64,000 nt of DNA from Rhodobacterales bacterium HKCCE2091 (GCA_015689685.1 WVSL01000004.1:62001-126000); one strand, 5' to 3'; numbered from the stretch's first letter, positions 55,264 to 64,000 are shown. Made by a program: numbers and translations. The notes: generated from the letters alone by a model not told the origin.

Positions 55264-56172
55264 ATGACTGCCAGCGCGGCCGCGACCCGGCCCGACCCCG
55301 ATTACCTGCCGTTCCACCCGGCGCCGAGCACGCCGGCCTATCGCCCGCCCGCGGGCGCGGTCGACGCCCATTGCCACGTCTTCGGCCCTTCGGACCGCTT
55401 TCCCTTCGCCCCCGAGCGCAAGTACACGCCGGTCGATGCGCCGGCCGTAACGCTCTTCGCGCTGCGCGATCTCTTCGGTCTGTCGCGGAACGTGATCGTG
55501 CAGGCGACCTGCCACGGCACCGACAACACCGCGATGCTGGACGCGATCGCGCAGGCCGGAGACCGTGCGCGCGGCGTCGCCGTGATCGCGCCCGACATCT
55601 CGGGCGAGGAGTTGCAGCGGCTGCATGACGGCGGCGTGCGCGGCGTGCGGTTCAATTTCCTCAAGCGGCTCGTCGGTAACGCGCCGCTCGACCGCTACGT
55701 GCGGATCGCGGAGCGGATCGGGGCGCTCGGCTGGCATATCGTGGTCTACTTCGAGAGCGCGGAGCTGGCGGAGCTTGCGCCCTTCGTCCGCGCCTTGCCG
55801 GGAACCGTCGTGATCGACCACATGGGCCGACCGGACGTCGCGGCGGGCGTCGACGGCGACGGCTTCGCCCGCGTCCTCGACCTGATGGACAGCGACGAGC
55901 GGTTCTGGATCAAGGCGACCTGCCCGGAGCGGCTGACCGTCGCGGGCCCGCCCTACGACGACGTGGTGCCGTTCGGGCGCCGCCTCGTCGAAGGTTTCCC
56001 CGACCGGGTGATCTGGGGCACCGACTGGCCGCATCCGAACATGGTCAGCCACATGCCGGACGACGGGCACCTCGTGGACATGATCCCGCGCTTCGCGCCG
56101 ACGGCGGAGCTTCAACAGAAGCTCCTGGTCGACAACCCGATGCGGCTCTACTGGCCGGAGGGGGTCGCGTGA
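55264..56172 (+). CDS. Amidohydrolase resembling 2-pyrone-4,6-dicarboxylate lactonase (LigI-like)
   Basis: This 302-residue amidohydrolase has VDAHCHVFGPSDRFPFAPERK near the N-terminus, the loop after strand 1 typical of LigI, the central NFLKRLVGNAPLD region, VIDHMGRPD and the late metal Asp in WGTDWPHPN. LigI opens a pyrone lactone in protocatechuate/lignin pathways; 4-sulfomuconolactone hydrolase is a close relative. ATG 55264 follows AGGGAGG (11 nt); earlier ATGs at 55180 add unlikely sequence. It is the first gene of the TRAP operon and overlaps the permease by 4 bp (GTGA). Confidence 0.88.
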   Translation: MTASAAATRPDPDYLPFHPAPSTPAYRPPAGAVDAHCHVFGPSDRFPFAPERKYTPVDAPAVTLFALRDLFGLSRNVIVQATCHGTDNTAMLDAIAQAGDRARGVAVIAPDISGEELQRLHDGGVRGVRFNFLKRLVGNAPLDRYVRIAERIGALGWHIVVYFESAELAELAPFVRALPGTVVIDHMGRPDVAAGVDGDGFARVLDLMDSDERFWIKATCPERLTVAGPPYDDVVPFGRRLVEGFPDRVIWGTDWPHPNMVSHMPDDGHLVDMIPRFAPTAELQQKLLVDNPMRLYWPEGVA

Positions 56173-58088
56173 CCGACGCCGCCGAACCCCGCGCGCCCTG
56201 GGCGGCATGGACCGTCGCGGGGCTGGCGACGGTGATGTGCGTCGCCTGCATCCTGTGGAACCTGGAGGTGCCGACGCGGATCGGCATCGCGCTCCTGCGG
56301 CAGCAGTACCTGGCGTTCCAGCTCGGCCTCGCGCTGACGATGGCCTACCTGCTCTACGACGTCTCGGGCAAGCTGTCGGCACGGCCCTCCATCCTGAACC
56401 TCGCGGTCGCGGCGATCTGCTTCTGCGTGCTGATGTACGCCGCCTTCGACTTCGAATGGCTGTTGCAGGAACAGTTCTACCGCCCCTGGCAGATCACGGT
56501 GATCGGCACGGTGGTGACGCTGGCGGTGCTGGAGGGCATTCGCAGGCGCGCGGGCATGATGCTGTTCGGCATCGTCGCCGTGTTCCTTGTCTACGCGCTT
56601 TTCGCGGACAAGGTGCCGGGCCGGCTGATCGGGCGGGAACTGTCGCCGATCCGGCTGGTGGACTACGTCGGCTTCGACAGTTCCGCCGTGTTCTCCTCGC
56701 CGCTTGCGGTCGGCACCATCGTGGTGCTCCTGTTCGTGTTCTTCGGCCAGCTTCTGTTCGCGGCGGGCGGCGGTGCGTTCTTCACCGACCTCGCGATGGC
56801 CGCGACCGGCCGCACGCGCGGCGGCAGCGCCAAGATCGCGGTCGTCGGCTCGGCGCTCTTCGGCTCGATCTCCGGCTCCGCGGTGTCGAACGTCGCGACC
56901 ACCGGTGTGATCACCATCCCGCTGATGCAGCGCGGCGGCTATTCCAAGGAGGATGCGGGCGCGATCGAGGCCGTGGCCTCCACCGGCGGCCAGCTGACCC
57001 CGCCGATCATGGGCGCGGCGGCCTTCCTGATGGCCGAGTTCCTCGACATTCCCTACGCCACCGTCGCGGGCGCGGCGCTGATCCCGGCGATCCTTTACTA
57101 TCTCGGCGTGTTCACGCAGGTCGACCTGATCGCGGCGCGCGACGGCATCGCCGCACCGGAAGAGGACACCATGAAGGTGCGCGAGGTGCTGGCGGAAGGC
57201 TGGCATTTCCTCATCCCCTTCGCGGTCCTGCTTTACGCGCTCTTCGTCATGCGGTCGGATCCGGAAGACTCGGCGCTCTTCGCCTCCGTCGCCATCGTGA
57301 TCGCGGGCTTCGTGCGTGGCTATCGCGGCAGTCGGCTGACGTTCCGCTCGCTGTTCCAGGTCTTCGTCGACACCGGCACGCAGATGGTCGACCTGATCCT
57401 GATCGTGGCGGCGGCGGGTTTCGTGATCGGCGTCCTGAACGTCACCGGCCTCGGCTTCGCGCTGACGCTGGTGCTGGTCGATGCGGTCGGATCGAGCCTG
57501 ATCCTGCTCCTCTTGATCTCGGCGGTGGTCTGCATCGTGCTCGGCATGGGGATGCCGACCTCGGGCGTCTACGTCCTGCTCGCCTCGCTGGTCGCGCCGT
57601 CGCTGGTGGAGGCAGGGGTCGAGCCGATCGCGGCGCACCTGTTCATCCTCTACTTCGGCATGATGTCGATGATCACGCCGCCCGTCGCGCTCGCCGCCTT
57701 CGCCGCGGCGACGATCTCGAAGGCCGGGCCGTTCGCCACCGGGATGGCGGCAATGCGGGTCGGGTGGGCGGCGTTCATCCTGCCCTTCGCCTTCGTCGCG
57801 ACCCCCGCGCTCCTGTTCCAGGGGCCGGCGGGGGAAACCGCGGCGGCGACCGCGCTGACCGCCATCGGCATCGCCGCGGTTTCGGCGGGGATCGCCGGGC
57901 AGTGGGGCCGGGCGCTCAACCCGCTCCTGCGGATCGCCTTCGTCGCGCTCGGGGCGCTCGCGCTGCCGCTCGGCTTCATCGCCGTGCCGCTCGCCGTCCA
58001 CGCGCTCGCGGCGGCGGCCGCACTCATCCTCGGCGCCGCTCTGGTGCTGTTGAAACCAAGGGCCGGCACCGACAGCCAGCCGATCTGA
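56169..58088 (+). CDS. TRAP transporter fused permease (DctQM type)
   Basis: This 639-residue inner-membrane protein has about 14-16 hydrophobic segments. The first quarter corresponds to the small DctQ subunit and the rest to the large DctM subunit, with motifs such as GSISGSAVSNVATTGVITIP and GMGMPTSGVYVLLA. Such fusions pair with TAXI-type binding proteins, and one follows. GTG 56169 overlaps the lactonase stop. Sodium-driven uptake of an organic acid is expected. Confidence 0.92.
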   Translation: MTDAAEPRAPWAAWTVAGLATVMCVACILWNLEVPTRIGIALLRQQYLAFQLGLALTMAYLLYDVSGKLSARPSILNLAVAAICFCVLMYAAFDFEWLLQEQFYRPWQITVIGTVVTLAVLEGIRRRAGMMLFGIVAVFLVYALFADKVPGRLIGRELSPIRLVDYVGFDSSAVFSSPLAVGTIVVLLFVFFGQLLFAAGGGAFFTDLAMAATGRTRGGSAKIAVVGSALFGSISGSAVSNVATTGVITIPLMQRGGYSKEDAGAIEAVASTGGQLTPPIMGAAAFLMAEFLDIPYATVAGAALIPAILYYLGVFTQVDLIAARDGIAAPEEDTMKVREVLAEGWHFLIPFAVLLYALFVMRSDPEDSALFASVAIVIAGFVRGYRGSRLTFRSLFQVFVDTGTQMVDLILIVAAAGFVIGVLNVTGLGFALTLVLVDAVGSSLILLLLISAVVCIVLGMGMPTSGVYVLLASLVAPSLVEAGVEPIAAHLFILYFGMMSMITPPVALAAFAAATISKAGPFATGMAAMRVGWAAFILPFAFVATPALLFQGPAGETAAATALTAIGIAAVSAGIAGQWGRALNPLLRIAFVALGALALPLGFIAVPLAVHALAAAAALILGAALVLLKPRAGTDSQPI

Positions 58089-58109
58089 AGACCAAACGGG
58101 AGGAAAGAC

Positions 58110-59072
58110 ATGAAGACACTGGCACTCGCGGGGCTCGCCGCCGTCGCCGTCACGGCCGGGGCGAACGCCCAGGTGATCTCGATGGCCACAGGGGCACAGG
58201 GCACGCTCGCCTACAATGCCGGGCAAGCCGTCGCCGTCGTCGCGAACGACAACGGCATGACGGTGCGGACGCAGCCGCTCGTCGGCTACATGCCGCTTCT
58301 GCAGTCGGGCGAGGTCGATTTCGGCTATGCCAACGGCGCCGAGGCGGCCTTCGCCTATACCGGCACCGGCAACTTCGACCGTGCGCATCCCGACGTGCGG
58401 CTCGTCGGCGTGACCTTCCCGCTCACGACCGGGATCATGGCGCCCTGCGACCTGGGGCTGGAAAACGTGGACGATCTCGTGGACCGCGCGGGAGAGCTTC
58501 GCATCGCCTCGGGCTACACGTCCTCGACCATCATTCCCTACTACATCATCGGCTCGCTCGCGGCGGCCGGACTGACCTATGACGACTTCCAGCAGGTGCC
58601 CGTCGCCAGCTTCGCCGACGGCATCAGCGCGCTCGGAGACGGGCTGGTGGACATCGCGCTCGTCAGCCTGAACGCGGGTGCGGGGCAGGAGGCCGCGGTG
58701 CAACTCCAGAACCGGGGCGGGCTGTGCTACATCTCGGTGCCGAACACCGATGACGGCCTCGCGGCCCTGCAGGAGGCGCTGCCTTCCGGCTACCTCGTGG
58801 ACCTGCCGCAGAACGACGACCTGAACGGGCTCCAGACCCGCGGTGCGACGCTGATCCGGGTGCCCTGGGTGCTGATGGCGAATGCCGATGTCGACGAGCA
58901 GGTCGTGTACGACATGACCCGCCTGATCGCGGAGAACAAGGAGGCGCTGGCAAGCTCTTTCGGCGCGTTCAACGGGGCCAATGCCGAGACGATGGCGCCC
59001 GACAACGCGATGCCCTACCACCCGGGCGCAATCCGTTACTACGAAGAGGCCGGCATCGCTCACGGGGACTGA
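58110..59072 (+). CDS. TAXI-family TRAP transporter substrate-binding protein
   Basis: This 320-residue periplasmic protein has signal MKTLALAGLAAVAVTAGANA and mature start near QVISMATGAQG. The TAXI-type pattern follows (LAYNAGQAVAVV, SGEVDFGYANGAEA, SGYTSSTIIPYYI). It feeds the fused permease 21 bp upstream. It is followed by a strong hairpin before the hydrolase gene. Confidence 0.92.
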   Translation: MKTLALAGLAAVAVTAGANAQVISMATGAQGTLAYNAGQAVAVVANDNGMTVRTQPLVGYMPLLQSGEVDFGYANGAEAAFAYTGTGNFDRAHPDVRLVGVTFPLTTGIMAPCDLGLENVDDLVDRAGELRIASGYTSSTIIPYYIIGSLAAAGLTYDDFQQVPVASFADGISALGDGLVDIALVSLNAGAGQEAAVQLQNRGGLCYISVPNTDDGLAALQEALPSGYLVDLPQNDDLNGLQTRGATLIRVPWVLMANADVDEQVVYDMTRLIAENKEALASSFGAFNGANAETMAPDNAMPYHPGAIRYYEEAGIAHGD

Positions 59073-59083
59073 CTGGCCCGGTC

Positions 59084-59107
59084 GCGGGGGCCGGGTCCGG
59101 CCCCCGC
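59084..59107 (+). terminator. Strong GC hairpin between TAXI protein and hydrolase genes
   Basis: An 11-bp inverted repeat, GCGGGGGCCGG / CCGGCCCCCGC, is separated by 2 nt. With no U-tract it may attenuate transcription or stabilise the upstream mRNA, raising binding-protein yield over the hydrolase. Confidence 0.55.
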
Positions 59108-59138
59108 ACACTGCCAATATCCGAAGGATCGACACCAG

Positions 59139-59792
59139 ATGATGACCAAGCTCACCGCCGCAGACGGCCATGACCTCGATTGCTGGATCGCCGCGCCGCA
59201 GGGCGACCGCCGGGGTGGCGTCGTCATCCTCCAGGAAATCTTCGGCGTCACCGATCAGCTCAAGGGCGTCGCCGACCGTTACGCCGCCGAAGGGTACGAG
59301 GTCGCGATCCCGGCCCTGTTCGACCGGCAGCGCAAGGGCGCGGTGATCCCGTTCGACGAAGCGCCCTCCGGGCGGGACCTGATGCTCGCCTCCAAGCTCG
59401 ACCAGACGATGATGGACATCGATGCCGCCGTTCAGATGCTGAAGGCGAAGGGCAAGGTGGGCGTGATCGGGTTCTGCTGGGGCGGCGGGCTGGCGCTGCG
59501 CGCGGCGCAGAAACTCGACATCGACGCGGCCGTCTCGTTCTACGGCACGCGGCTTCCGACCTATCTCGACAGCCCGCTCCGGGCACCGCTCTTGGGACAT
59601 TTCGGCTCGCTCGACGACCACGTGCCGCCCGAGATGCTGGCCGAGGCGCAGGCCTACCTGCCCGGGATGCAGGTTCATCTCTACGAGGCGGGCCATGCCT
59701 TCGCGAACGAAGCCCGGCCGTCCTACGTCGCCGACGCCGCCTCGCTCGCCCACGAACGGACACTCGCCTTCTTCGCCGAACACCTCGGCTGA
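59139..59792 (+). CDS. Dienelactone hydrolase family protein
   Basis: This 217-residue alpha/beta hydrolase has the dienelactone hydrolase triad: Glu in VILQEIFGV, nucleophile Cys in GFCWGG near 118, Asp in SLDDHVP and His in AGHAFAN. Length is normal and there is no signal. It hydrolyses dienelactones from ring cleavage. Placement after a LigI-like lactonase and TRAP importer supports aromatic-lactone catabolism. Confidence 0.93.
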   Translation: MMTKLTAADGHDLDCWIAAPQGDRRGGVVILQEIFGVTDQLKGVADRYAAEGYEVAIPALFDRQRKGAVIPFDEAPSGRDLMLASKLDQTMMDIDAAVQMLKAKGKVGVIGFCWGGGLALRAAQKLDIDAAVSFYGTRLPTYLDSPLRAPLLGHFGSLDDHVPPEMLAEAQAYLPGMQVHLYEAGHAFANEARPSYVADAASLAHERTLAFFAEHLG

Positions 59793-59803
59793 GCGATTTC
59801 GCC

Positions 59804-59825
59804 CGCCGGCGAGGGAACGCCGGCG
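59804..59825 (+). terminator. Hairpin after dienelactone hydrolase gene
   Basis: The self-complementary 8-mer CGCCGGCG occurs twice (59804-59811 and 59818-59825) around a 6-nt loop, forming a strong stem at the end of the catabolic operon. Confidence 0.5.
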
Positions 59826-59873
59826 CGGGTCGGGACGTTGACCACCGGTGAGCGGCCGGATGGAGACAGCAAG

Positions 59874-60821
59874 GTGACTGCGAACGAGGCTCCGGCCGAT
59901 TGCGTCGTGTTCCTGAACTCGGGCTCGGGCGACGGTGACAACACCGCCCGCGCCGAGGAAATCGTCGCGGAGTTCTCCCGCCACGGGTGGCAGGCGGACG
60001 CTGTGATGCTGGACCCCGGCTCCGACATCCCGGCACTTCTGCAAGAGGCAACCGCCTCCGGCGTCCGCACGGTCGTCGCGGCGGGCGGCGACGGCACCAT
60101 CTGCGGTGTCGTCGAGGGATTGCAGGGCATCGACGTCGAACTTGGCCTGTTGCCGCTCGGCACGTTCAACTTCTTCGCCCGTCAGTTCGACATCCCCGAA
60201 GAGGTGGCCGGCGCGGTCGAGGTGATCTGCACCGGCGACAGCACCCCGGTCGATATCGGCACAGTCAACGGCCACGTCTTCATCAACAACGCCAGCCTCG
60301 GTGCCTACGCCACCATCCTCGAGACGCGCGAGGACATCTACCGCAAGTGGGGCCGGTCGCGGCTGGCGGCCTACTGGTCGGTGATCGTGGCGCTGGTCAC
60401 CGCCTATCGCCCGATGGTGATGCGGATCGACGTGGACGGACGCACCCTGCGCCGCCGGTCAGCGATGGCCTTTGCCGCGCTCAGCGCCTACCAGCTCGAA
60501 CGGTTCGAGATGGAAGGCGCCGAGGCGATCCGGCGGGGCGAGTTCGCGCTGCTCGTCGCACCCGATTGCGGCCGGTTCGCGCTGATCTGGAAGGCCGTGA
60601 AGCTGGCCTTCCGCGGGGCCCGGAACGGCCGCGACTTCGAGCTCGTGACCGGCCGGGATATCCGGATCGAGACTCGACGCGACCGCGGCCTCGTCGCCCG
60701 CGACGGCGAGCGGGAGAAGCTCTCCTCGCCGTTCGAATTCCGCCTCATCCCCGATGCGATCCGGGTCCGTGTGCCCGCGGGAACCGGGGTCGCGGACCGG
60801 CCGGAAGACCGGGTCGCTTGA
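59874..60821 (+). CDS. Diacylglycerol/lipid kinase family protein
   Basis: This 315-residue DAGK catalytic-domain protein has VVFLNSGSGDGDNTARAEEI at the N-terminus, nucleotide motif GGDGT (71-75), LPLGTFNFFAR near 98-108 and a C-terminal beta-sandwich half. GTG 59874 with GGAG 8 nt upstream was chosen over a TTG at 59838. It probably phosphorylates a lipid at the membrane. It overlaps the phosphoesterase gene by 4 bp. Confidence 0.88.
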   Translation: MTANEAPADCVVFLNSGSGDGDNTARAEEIVAEFSRHGWQADAVMLDPGSDIPALLQEATASGVRTVVAAGGDGTICGVVEGLQGIDVELGLLPLGTFNFFARQFDIPEEVAGAVEVICTGDSTPVDIGTVNGHVFINNASLGAYATILETREDIYRKWGRSRLAAYWSVIVALVTAYRPMVMRIDVDGRTLRRRSAMAFAALSAYQLERFEMEGAEAIRRGEFALLVAPDCGRFALIWKAVKLAFRGARNGRDFELVTGRDIRIETRRDRGLVARDGEREKLSSPFEFRLIPDAIRVRVPAGTGVADRPEDRVA

Positions 60822-61654
60822 CCCGGCTGGTGCAGATCAGCGACCTGCATTTCGGTCGCGACGACCCGGATCTCTACGCTCCGCTGACCGAAGCCCTGCG
60901 CACGGCCAAGCCGGACCTCGTTCTGATGGCGGGGGATTTCGTCCAGCGCGCGCGGGGCTGGCAGTTTTCGGAGGCGCGGGCCTTCATGGACGGGCTCGGC
61001 CTGCCGTGGATCGGCGTGCCGGGCAACCACGACATCCCGCTGTGGAACCTGCCTCTGCGGCTGATCGCGCCCTACCGGACCTATCGCCGCTGGATCGCGG
61101 ACGACCGGGAGCCCTGCGTCGATCTGCCCGGCGTGCGGGTGATCGGGCTCGACACGACCGATCCGTTGTCGCACCAGCGCGGCCGCGTCCGCAGCGCGGA
61201 TATCGAGCGGATCGGGGCGGAAATCGCGGGCGCCGGGGACAGGTTGCCGGTCATCCTCGCGCATCACCCGTTCCACCACGCCGCCGACGTGGAAAAGAAC
61301 CTGATGGTCGGCGCGCCCCGCGCGCTCGACGCCTGGGCGGCGGCGGGGCCGCACATCATCCTGTCGGGCCACCTGCATACCTGGCTGGTGGAGCCCTTCC
61401 TCGACCGGAAAGGCGGCCGCAAGACGCTCCAGGTCCACTGCGGCACCGGCCTGTCGGTGCGGCGGCGGGGCGATCCGAACGACTTCGCCATTCTCGAATG
61501 CGCCGGCCGGGACGTGACGGTGACGCACATGGTGGCGCGGGATCGCGCCTTCGTCGCCGAAACCGCCGGATGCTACCGTGCCGGACCGGACGGCTGGCAC
61601 CGGGTGGAACAGCCGGAGGCGGAGGCGGAACCGAGGCTGGCGGCCCGAAGCTGA
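60818..61654 (+). CDS. Calcineurin-like metallophosphoesterase
   Basis: This 278-residue phosphoesterase has the full motif set: DLHFG (10-14), GDFVQ, GNHD, HHPFHH and GHLHTW. The start is probably TTG 60818, giving MTRLVQISDLHFG and a TTGA overlap with the lipid kinase stop; a GTG four codons later is possible. Coupled translation suggests the pair act on the same phospholipid or phosphate metabolite. Confidence 0.87.
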   Translation: MTRLVQISDLHFGRDDPDLYAPLTEALRTAKPDLVLMAGDFVQRARGWQFSEARAFMDGLGLPWIGVPGNHDIPLWNLPLRLIAPYRTYRRWIADDREPCVDLPGVRVIGLDTTDPLSHQRGRVRSADIERIGAEIAGAGDRLPVILAHHPFHHAADVEKNLMVGAPRALDAWAAAGPHIILSGHLHTWLVEPFLDRKGGRKTLQVHCGTGLSVRRRGDPNDFAILECAGRDVTVTHMVARDRAFVAETAGCYRAGPDGWHRVEQPEAEAEPRLAARS

Positions 61655-61779
61655 GCGGATCGCGCGGCAGGTTACAATGCAATCCCACCGGCTTGATCCG
61701 GGGACGGCCGCGTCCCACATGACGCATGGGAACCGGCGCCACCCTGCGGCGTTCACTTTGCATATCGCGATCCATTCCC

Positions 61780-62553
61780 ATGACGGCCCGTGACGTGACC
61801 CACATCGCAGCGACAGAACTGAGCCCTCCGCCGCCGCGGACCATCGACCCTTCGGGCCATGCGATATTCCTCGACTTCGACGGATGTCTCGTCGAATTGG
61901 CCGAGCGGCCCGACGCGATCCGGGTGCCCGACGATCTGCCTGCGATTCTCGACCGGCTCGACAGGCGCTTCGAAGGCCGCGTGTCGCTCATCAGCGGGCG
62001 ACCCGCTGCGGACATCGTCAGATACCTCGGCGACTTCCGCGGCCCGATCTACGGCAACCACGGCGCGGAACTGCACCACGGCGGCAAGTCGATGGTGCGG
62101 ACCCGCGTGGCCGGCGAACTGGACGAGATCGCGGAGCGCGCCGAGCGGCTCTGCGCCGCGACCGACGGCCTGCTGCTCGAACGGAAGTCCACCGGCATCG
62201 CGATCCATTACCGCCGCGCGCCCGAGGCCGAGCCGATCGTGCGAGGGTTCCTCGACGGCGTCGCGGCCCGTCATCCCGACCTCGAAATGCAACCGGCCAA
62301 GATGGCGATGGAACTGCGCCCGCGCGGGGTCGACAAGGCCAGCGCGCTCAACGACGCGGTCGAGCGGTTCGGGTGGGACCACAAGCTGCCGGTTCATATC
62401 GGCGACGACGCGACCGATGAATGGGCGTTCCATGCCGCCGACGCCCGCGGCGGGTTCGGCATCAAGGTCGGCGAGGGCGACACCATCGCGCATTACCGAC
62501 TGTCTGGCCCGGCGGCGGTGCTCGACCTGCTTCGGGACTGGGCGGGGGCGTGA
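61780..62553 (+). CDS. otsB: Trehalose-6-phosphate phosphatase
   Basis: This 257-residue HAD-superfamily phosphatase has Asp32 and Asp34 (FLDFDGCL), ISGRP, the Lys-containing LERKSTGIAIHYR cap region and late GDDATDEWAF. It dephosphorylates trehalose-6-phosphate to trehalose. ATG 61780 has a weak ribosome site; an ATG at 61726 has none and adds basic residues. Its stop overlaps the otsA start (TGATG), so the two are coupled, with the phosphatase first. Confidence 0.93.
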   Translation: MTARDVTHIAATELSPPPPRTIDPSGHAIFLDFDGCLVELAERPDAIRVPDDLPAILDRLDRRFEGRVSLISGRPAADIVRYLGDFRGPIYGNHGAELHHGGKSMVRTRVAGELDEIAERAERLCAATDGLLLERKSTGIAIHYRRAPEAEPIVRGFLDGVAARHPDLEMQPAKMAMELRPRGVDKASALNDAVERFGWDHKLPVHIGDDATDEWAFHAADARGGFGIKVGEGDTIAHYRLSGPAAVLDLLRDWAGA

Positions 62554-64000
62554 TGTCGACGCGCGGCCGCCTCCTGGTGATCTCGAACCGGATGGCGGAC
62601 GACCGGCCGCCCGCCGGCGGGCTGGTGTTTGCACTGCATGCCTGTCTTTCGGCCCGCGGCGGAACCTGGATCGGCACCGCCGCCGAAACCGTCGAAACCC
62701 CGGCGGAGCACCTGCGCGACTCGGGCGGCGAGGCCTACCGGCGGCTCGCCTTCGAGATCACAGAGGAGGAGCACCGCGCGTTCTATCTCGGCTACGCCAA
62801 TTCCGTCCTCTGGCCGCTCTTCCATGGCCGGACCGACCTGATGGACCAGCGGCCGGAGGATTACGAAGGCTATCGCCGGGTGAACGCCCGCCTCGCCGCA
62901 CATATTGTCGAGCACCTCGATCCCGACGACATGCTCTGGGTCCACGACTACCACTTCCTGCCGCTCGCGGCGGAACTGCGCGCTCGCGGTGTGGCCAACC
63001 GGATCGGGTTCTTCCTGCATATCCCGTTTCCCGCCGCCACCACGCTCCCCGCCCTGACCCACGGCGAAGACCTGCTGGACTGGCTCGGTGCCTTCGACCT
63101 CGTCGGCTTGCAAACGCAGCGGGATGTCGCGAAGTGCCTCGACGCGATGCGCTCGCGCCCCGGCAACGAGATCCTGCGCGCGGGGCAGGTCCGCACCGGC
63201 GACCGTTTCACCACGATCATGTCCTTCCCGATCGGCATCGACGCGGAGGATTTCGCCCGCGCGGCCGACGGCCCGTGCCCGCATCTCGGCCTGCATCGGA
63301 ACGAGAAGCTCGTGATCGGCGTCGACCGGCTGGACTATTCGAAGGGTCTCGTGAACCGGTTCCGGGGCTTCGGCCAGTTTCTCGACGGGCTCGACGACGA
63401 CGATCCGCGGGCGACGCTGTTGCAGATCGCGCCACCGAGCCGGGGGGACGTGACCGCCTACCAGCGTATCCGCGAAGCGCTGGAACGGATGGCCGGCTCC
63501 GTCAATGGGACCCATGCCTGGCTGGACTGGACGCCGATCCGCTACATCTGTCGCCCGGTCGGCCGCGAGGCGCTGGCGCCCCTGTTCCGCCGGGCCGATG
63601 CCGCGCTGGTGACGCCGCTCGCGGACGGGATGAACCTCGTCGCCAAGGAATACGTCGCGGCACAGGATCCGGAGGATCCCGGCGTGCTGATCCTGTCGAC
63701 CCTCGCCGGCGCGGCGGAGCAGTTGACCGAGGCCGTCCTGGTCAACCCCTACGACCCCGACGACATCGCCGCGGGTCTCTCCGCCGCGCTGACCATGCCG
63801 CGGGACGAGCGCGTGGCCCGCCACGCCGCGCTGCGGGAAACGGTGTTCGGCGAGGACATCGGCTGGTGGACCGACCGCTACCTCGACGCCCTGGCCGGCA
63901 GCGCGGCGCCCGGCATCAACGCGACGGACACCATGCACCCCAAGCTCAGGTCCGCCCTTCGTCGGTGCGGTCTGCCGTCCGACACCGCGCCGCAACCCGC
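62553..64000 (+). CDS. otsA: Trehalose-6-phosphate synthase (3' end beyond window)
   Basis: This GT20 glycosyltransferase is read for about 482 codons without a stop to the window edge. Motifs in order: SNRMADDRPPAGGLVFAL near 10-28, WVHDYHFLPL near 128-138, FFLHIPFPA, VDRLDYSKGL near 254-263 and DGMNLVAKEYVAAQ near 356-369. It transfers glucose from UDP-glucose to glucose-6-phosphate. Typical length is about 470 residues, so only a short tail is missing. Trehalose probably serves osmoprotection. Confidence 0.94.
   Translation, partial: MSTRGRLLVISNRMADDRPPAGGLVFALHACLSARGGTWIGTAAETVETPAEHLRDSGGEAYRRLAFEITEEEHRAFYLGYANSVLWPLFHGRTDLMDQRPEDYEGYRRVNARLAAHIVEHLDPDDMLWVHDYHFLPLAAELRARGVANRIGFFLHIPFPAATTLPALTHGEDLLDWLGAFDLVGLQTQRDVAKCLDAMRSRPGNEILRAGQVRTGDRFTTIMSFPIGIDAEDFARAADGPCPHLGLHRNEKLVIGVDRLDYSKGLVNRFRGFGQFLDGLDDDDPRATLLQIAPPSRGDVTAYQRIREALERMAGSVNGTHAWLDWTPIRYICRPVGREALAPLFRRADAALVTPLADGMNLVAKEYVAAQDPEDPGVLILSTLAGAAEQLTEAVLVNPYDPDDIAAGLSAALTMPRDERVARHAALRETVFGEDIGWWTDRYLDALAGSAAPGINATDTMHPKLRSALRRCGLPSDTAPQP

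Noticed and set aside
56148-60275. A 1,375-codon open frame on the minus strand
   Set aside because: It is Arg/His/Asp-rich low-complexity antisense of the lactonase, TRAP, TAXI and hydrolase genes, all of which show clear family motifs on the plus strand. Such shadows are expected at this GC content.

Overview
The window is about two-thirds G+C, strongly GC-biased at third codon positions, and densely packed, with many 4-bp ATGA/GTGA/TTGA gene overlaps. It carries the GlpSTPQV-type glycerol importer, TAXI-type TRAP transport, IS6-family debris, a Hint-domain propeller protein and a two-helix membrane LuxR protein. Together these point to an alphaproteobacterium, most likely a Rhodobacterales (Roseobacter-like) chromosome. 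No rRNA, tRNA, CRISPR array or prophage was seen. Family calls rest on motifs and protein character read from the sequence; no database search was run.

Region 1 (1-9.6 kb) is a catabolic island. A minus-strand operon holds a D-2-hydroxyacid dehydrogenase, OtnK-like kinase, OtnC-like decarboxylase and a truncated MFS carrier. It faces a MmgE/PrpD protein plus Rieske ferredoxin, then a LysR regulator divergent from a Rieske oxygenase, then an SDR and an unknown protein. An identical 14-bp motif, ATTGATATTGGACA, sits in front of all three promoter regions and is the likely operator of that LysR protein.

Region 2 (9.6-23.5 kb) has a peptide-type ABC importer whose operon also carries a ThDP enzyme. 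An RraA-like aldolase, a ModA-like protein without export signal and an Asp/Glu-racemase-like protein follow, divergent from a LysR gene and a hydroxypyruvate/2-oxo-tetronate isomerase. Last come an amidohydrolase, a Rieske protein and a small protein, divergent from an MmyB-type regulator.

Region 3 (23.5-27.5 kb) contains a gene fragment, a collapsed IS6 transposase, an MltB-type lytic transglycosylase, a quinone-reductase-like/HxlR divergent pair and GlpR. Region 4 (27.6-35.5 kb) is glpD-glpSTPQ-DUF2160-glpV, ending at a strong terminator. It lacks glpK, and its two ATPases have complementary motif losses that predict one degenerate ATP site.

Region 5 (35.5-48.3 kb) is the most novel-looking part. 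A nine-gene minus-strand operon (amino-acid-type binding protein and permease, LLM flavin oxidoreductase, Rieske oxygenase, AKR, FAD oxidoreductase, SDR, TetR, 2-oxoglutarate-semialdehyde-type dehydrogenase) lies back to back with a helical-bundle protein, a DUF3830 cyclophilin-like protein and a GlnT-like ligase. The first two of these look like the two halves of cucumopine synthase encoded as separate subunits. Two related TTGA-N8-TCAA dyads, one per direction, are likely TetR operators. Inferred picture: an imported cyclic amino acid or opine-like N-compound is oxidised to 2-oxoglutarate, with an opine-synthase-like/ligase module alongside.

Region 6 (48.3-64 kb) holds the Hint-domain propeller protein, an M19 dipeptidase, small secreted and regulatory proteins, and a LysR/lactone-hydrolase/TRAP-TAXI/dienelactone-hydrolase catabolic unit. 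A lipid-kinase/phosphoesterase pair and otsBA for trehalose (otsA cut by the window end) close the window.
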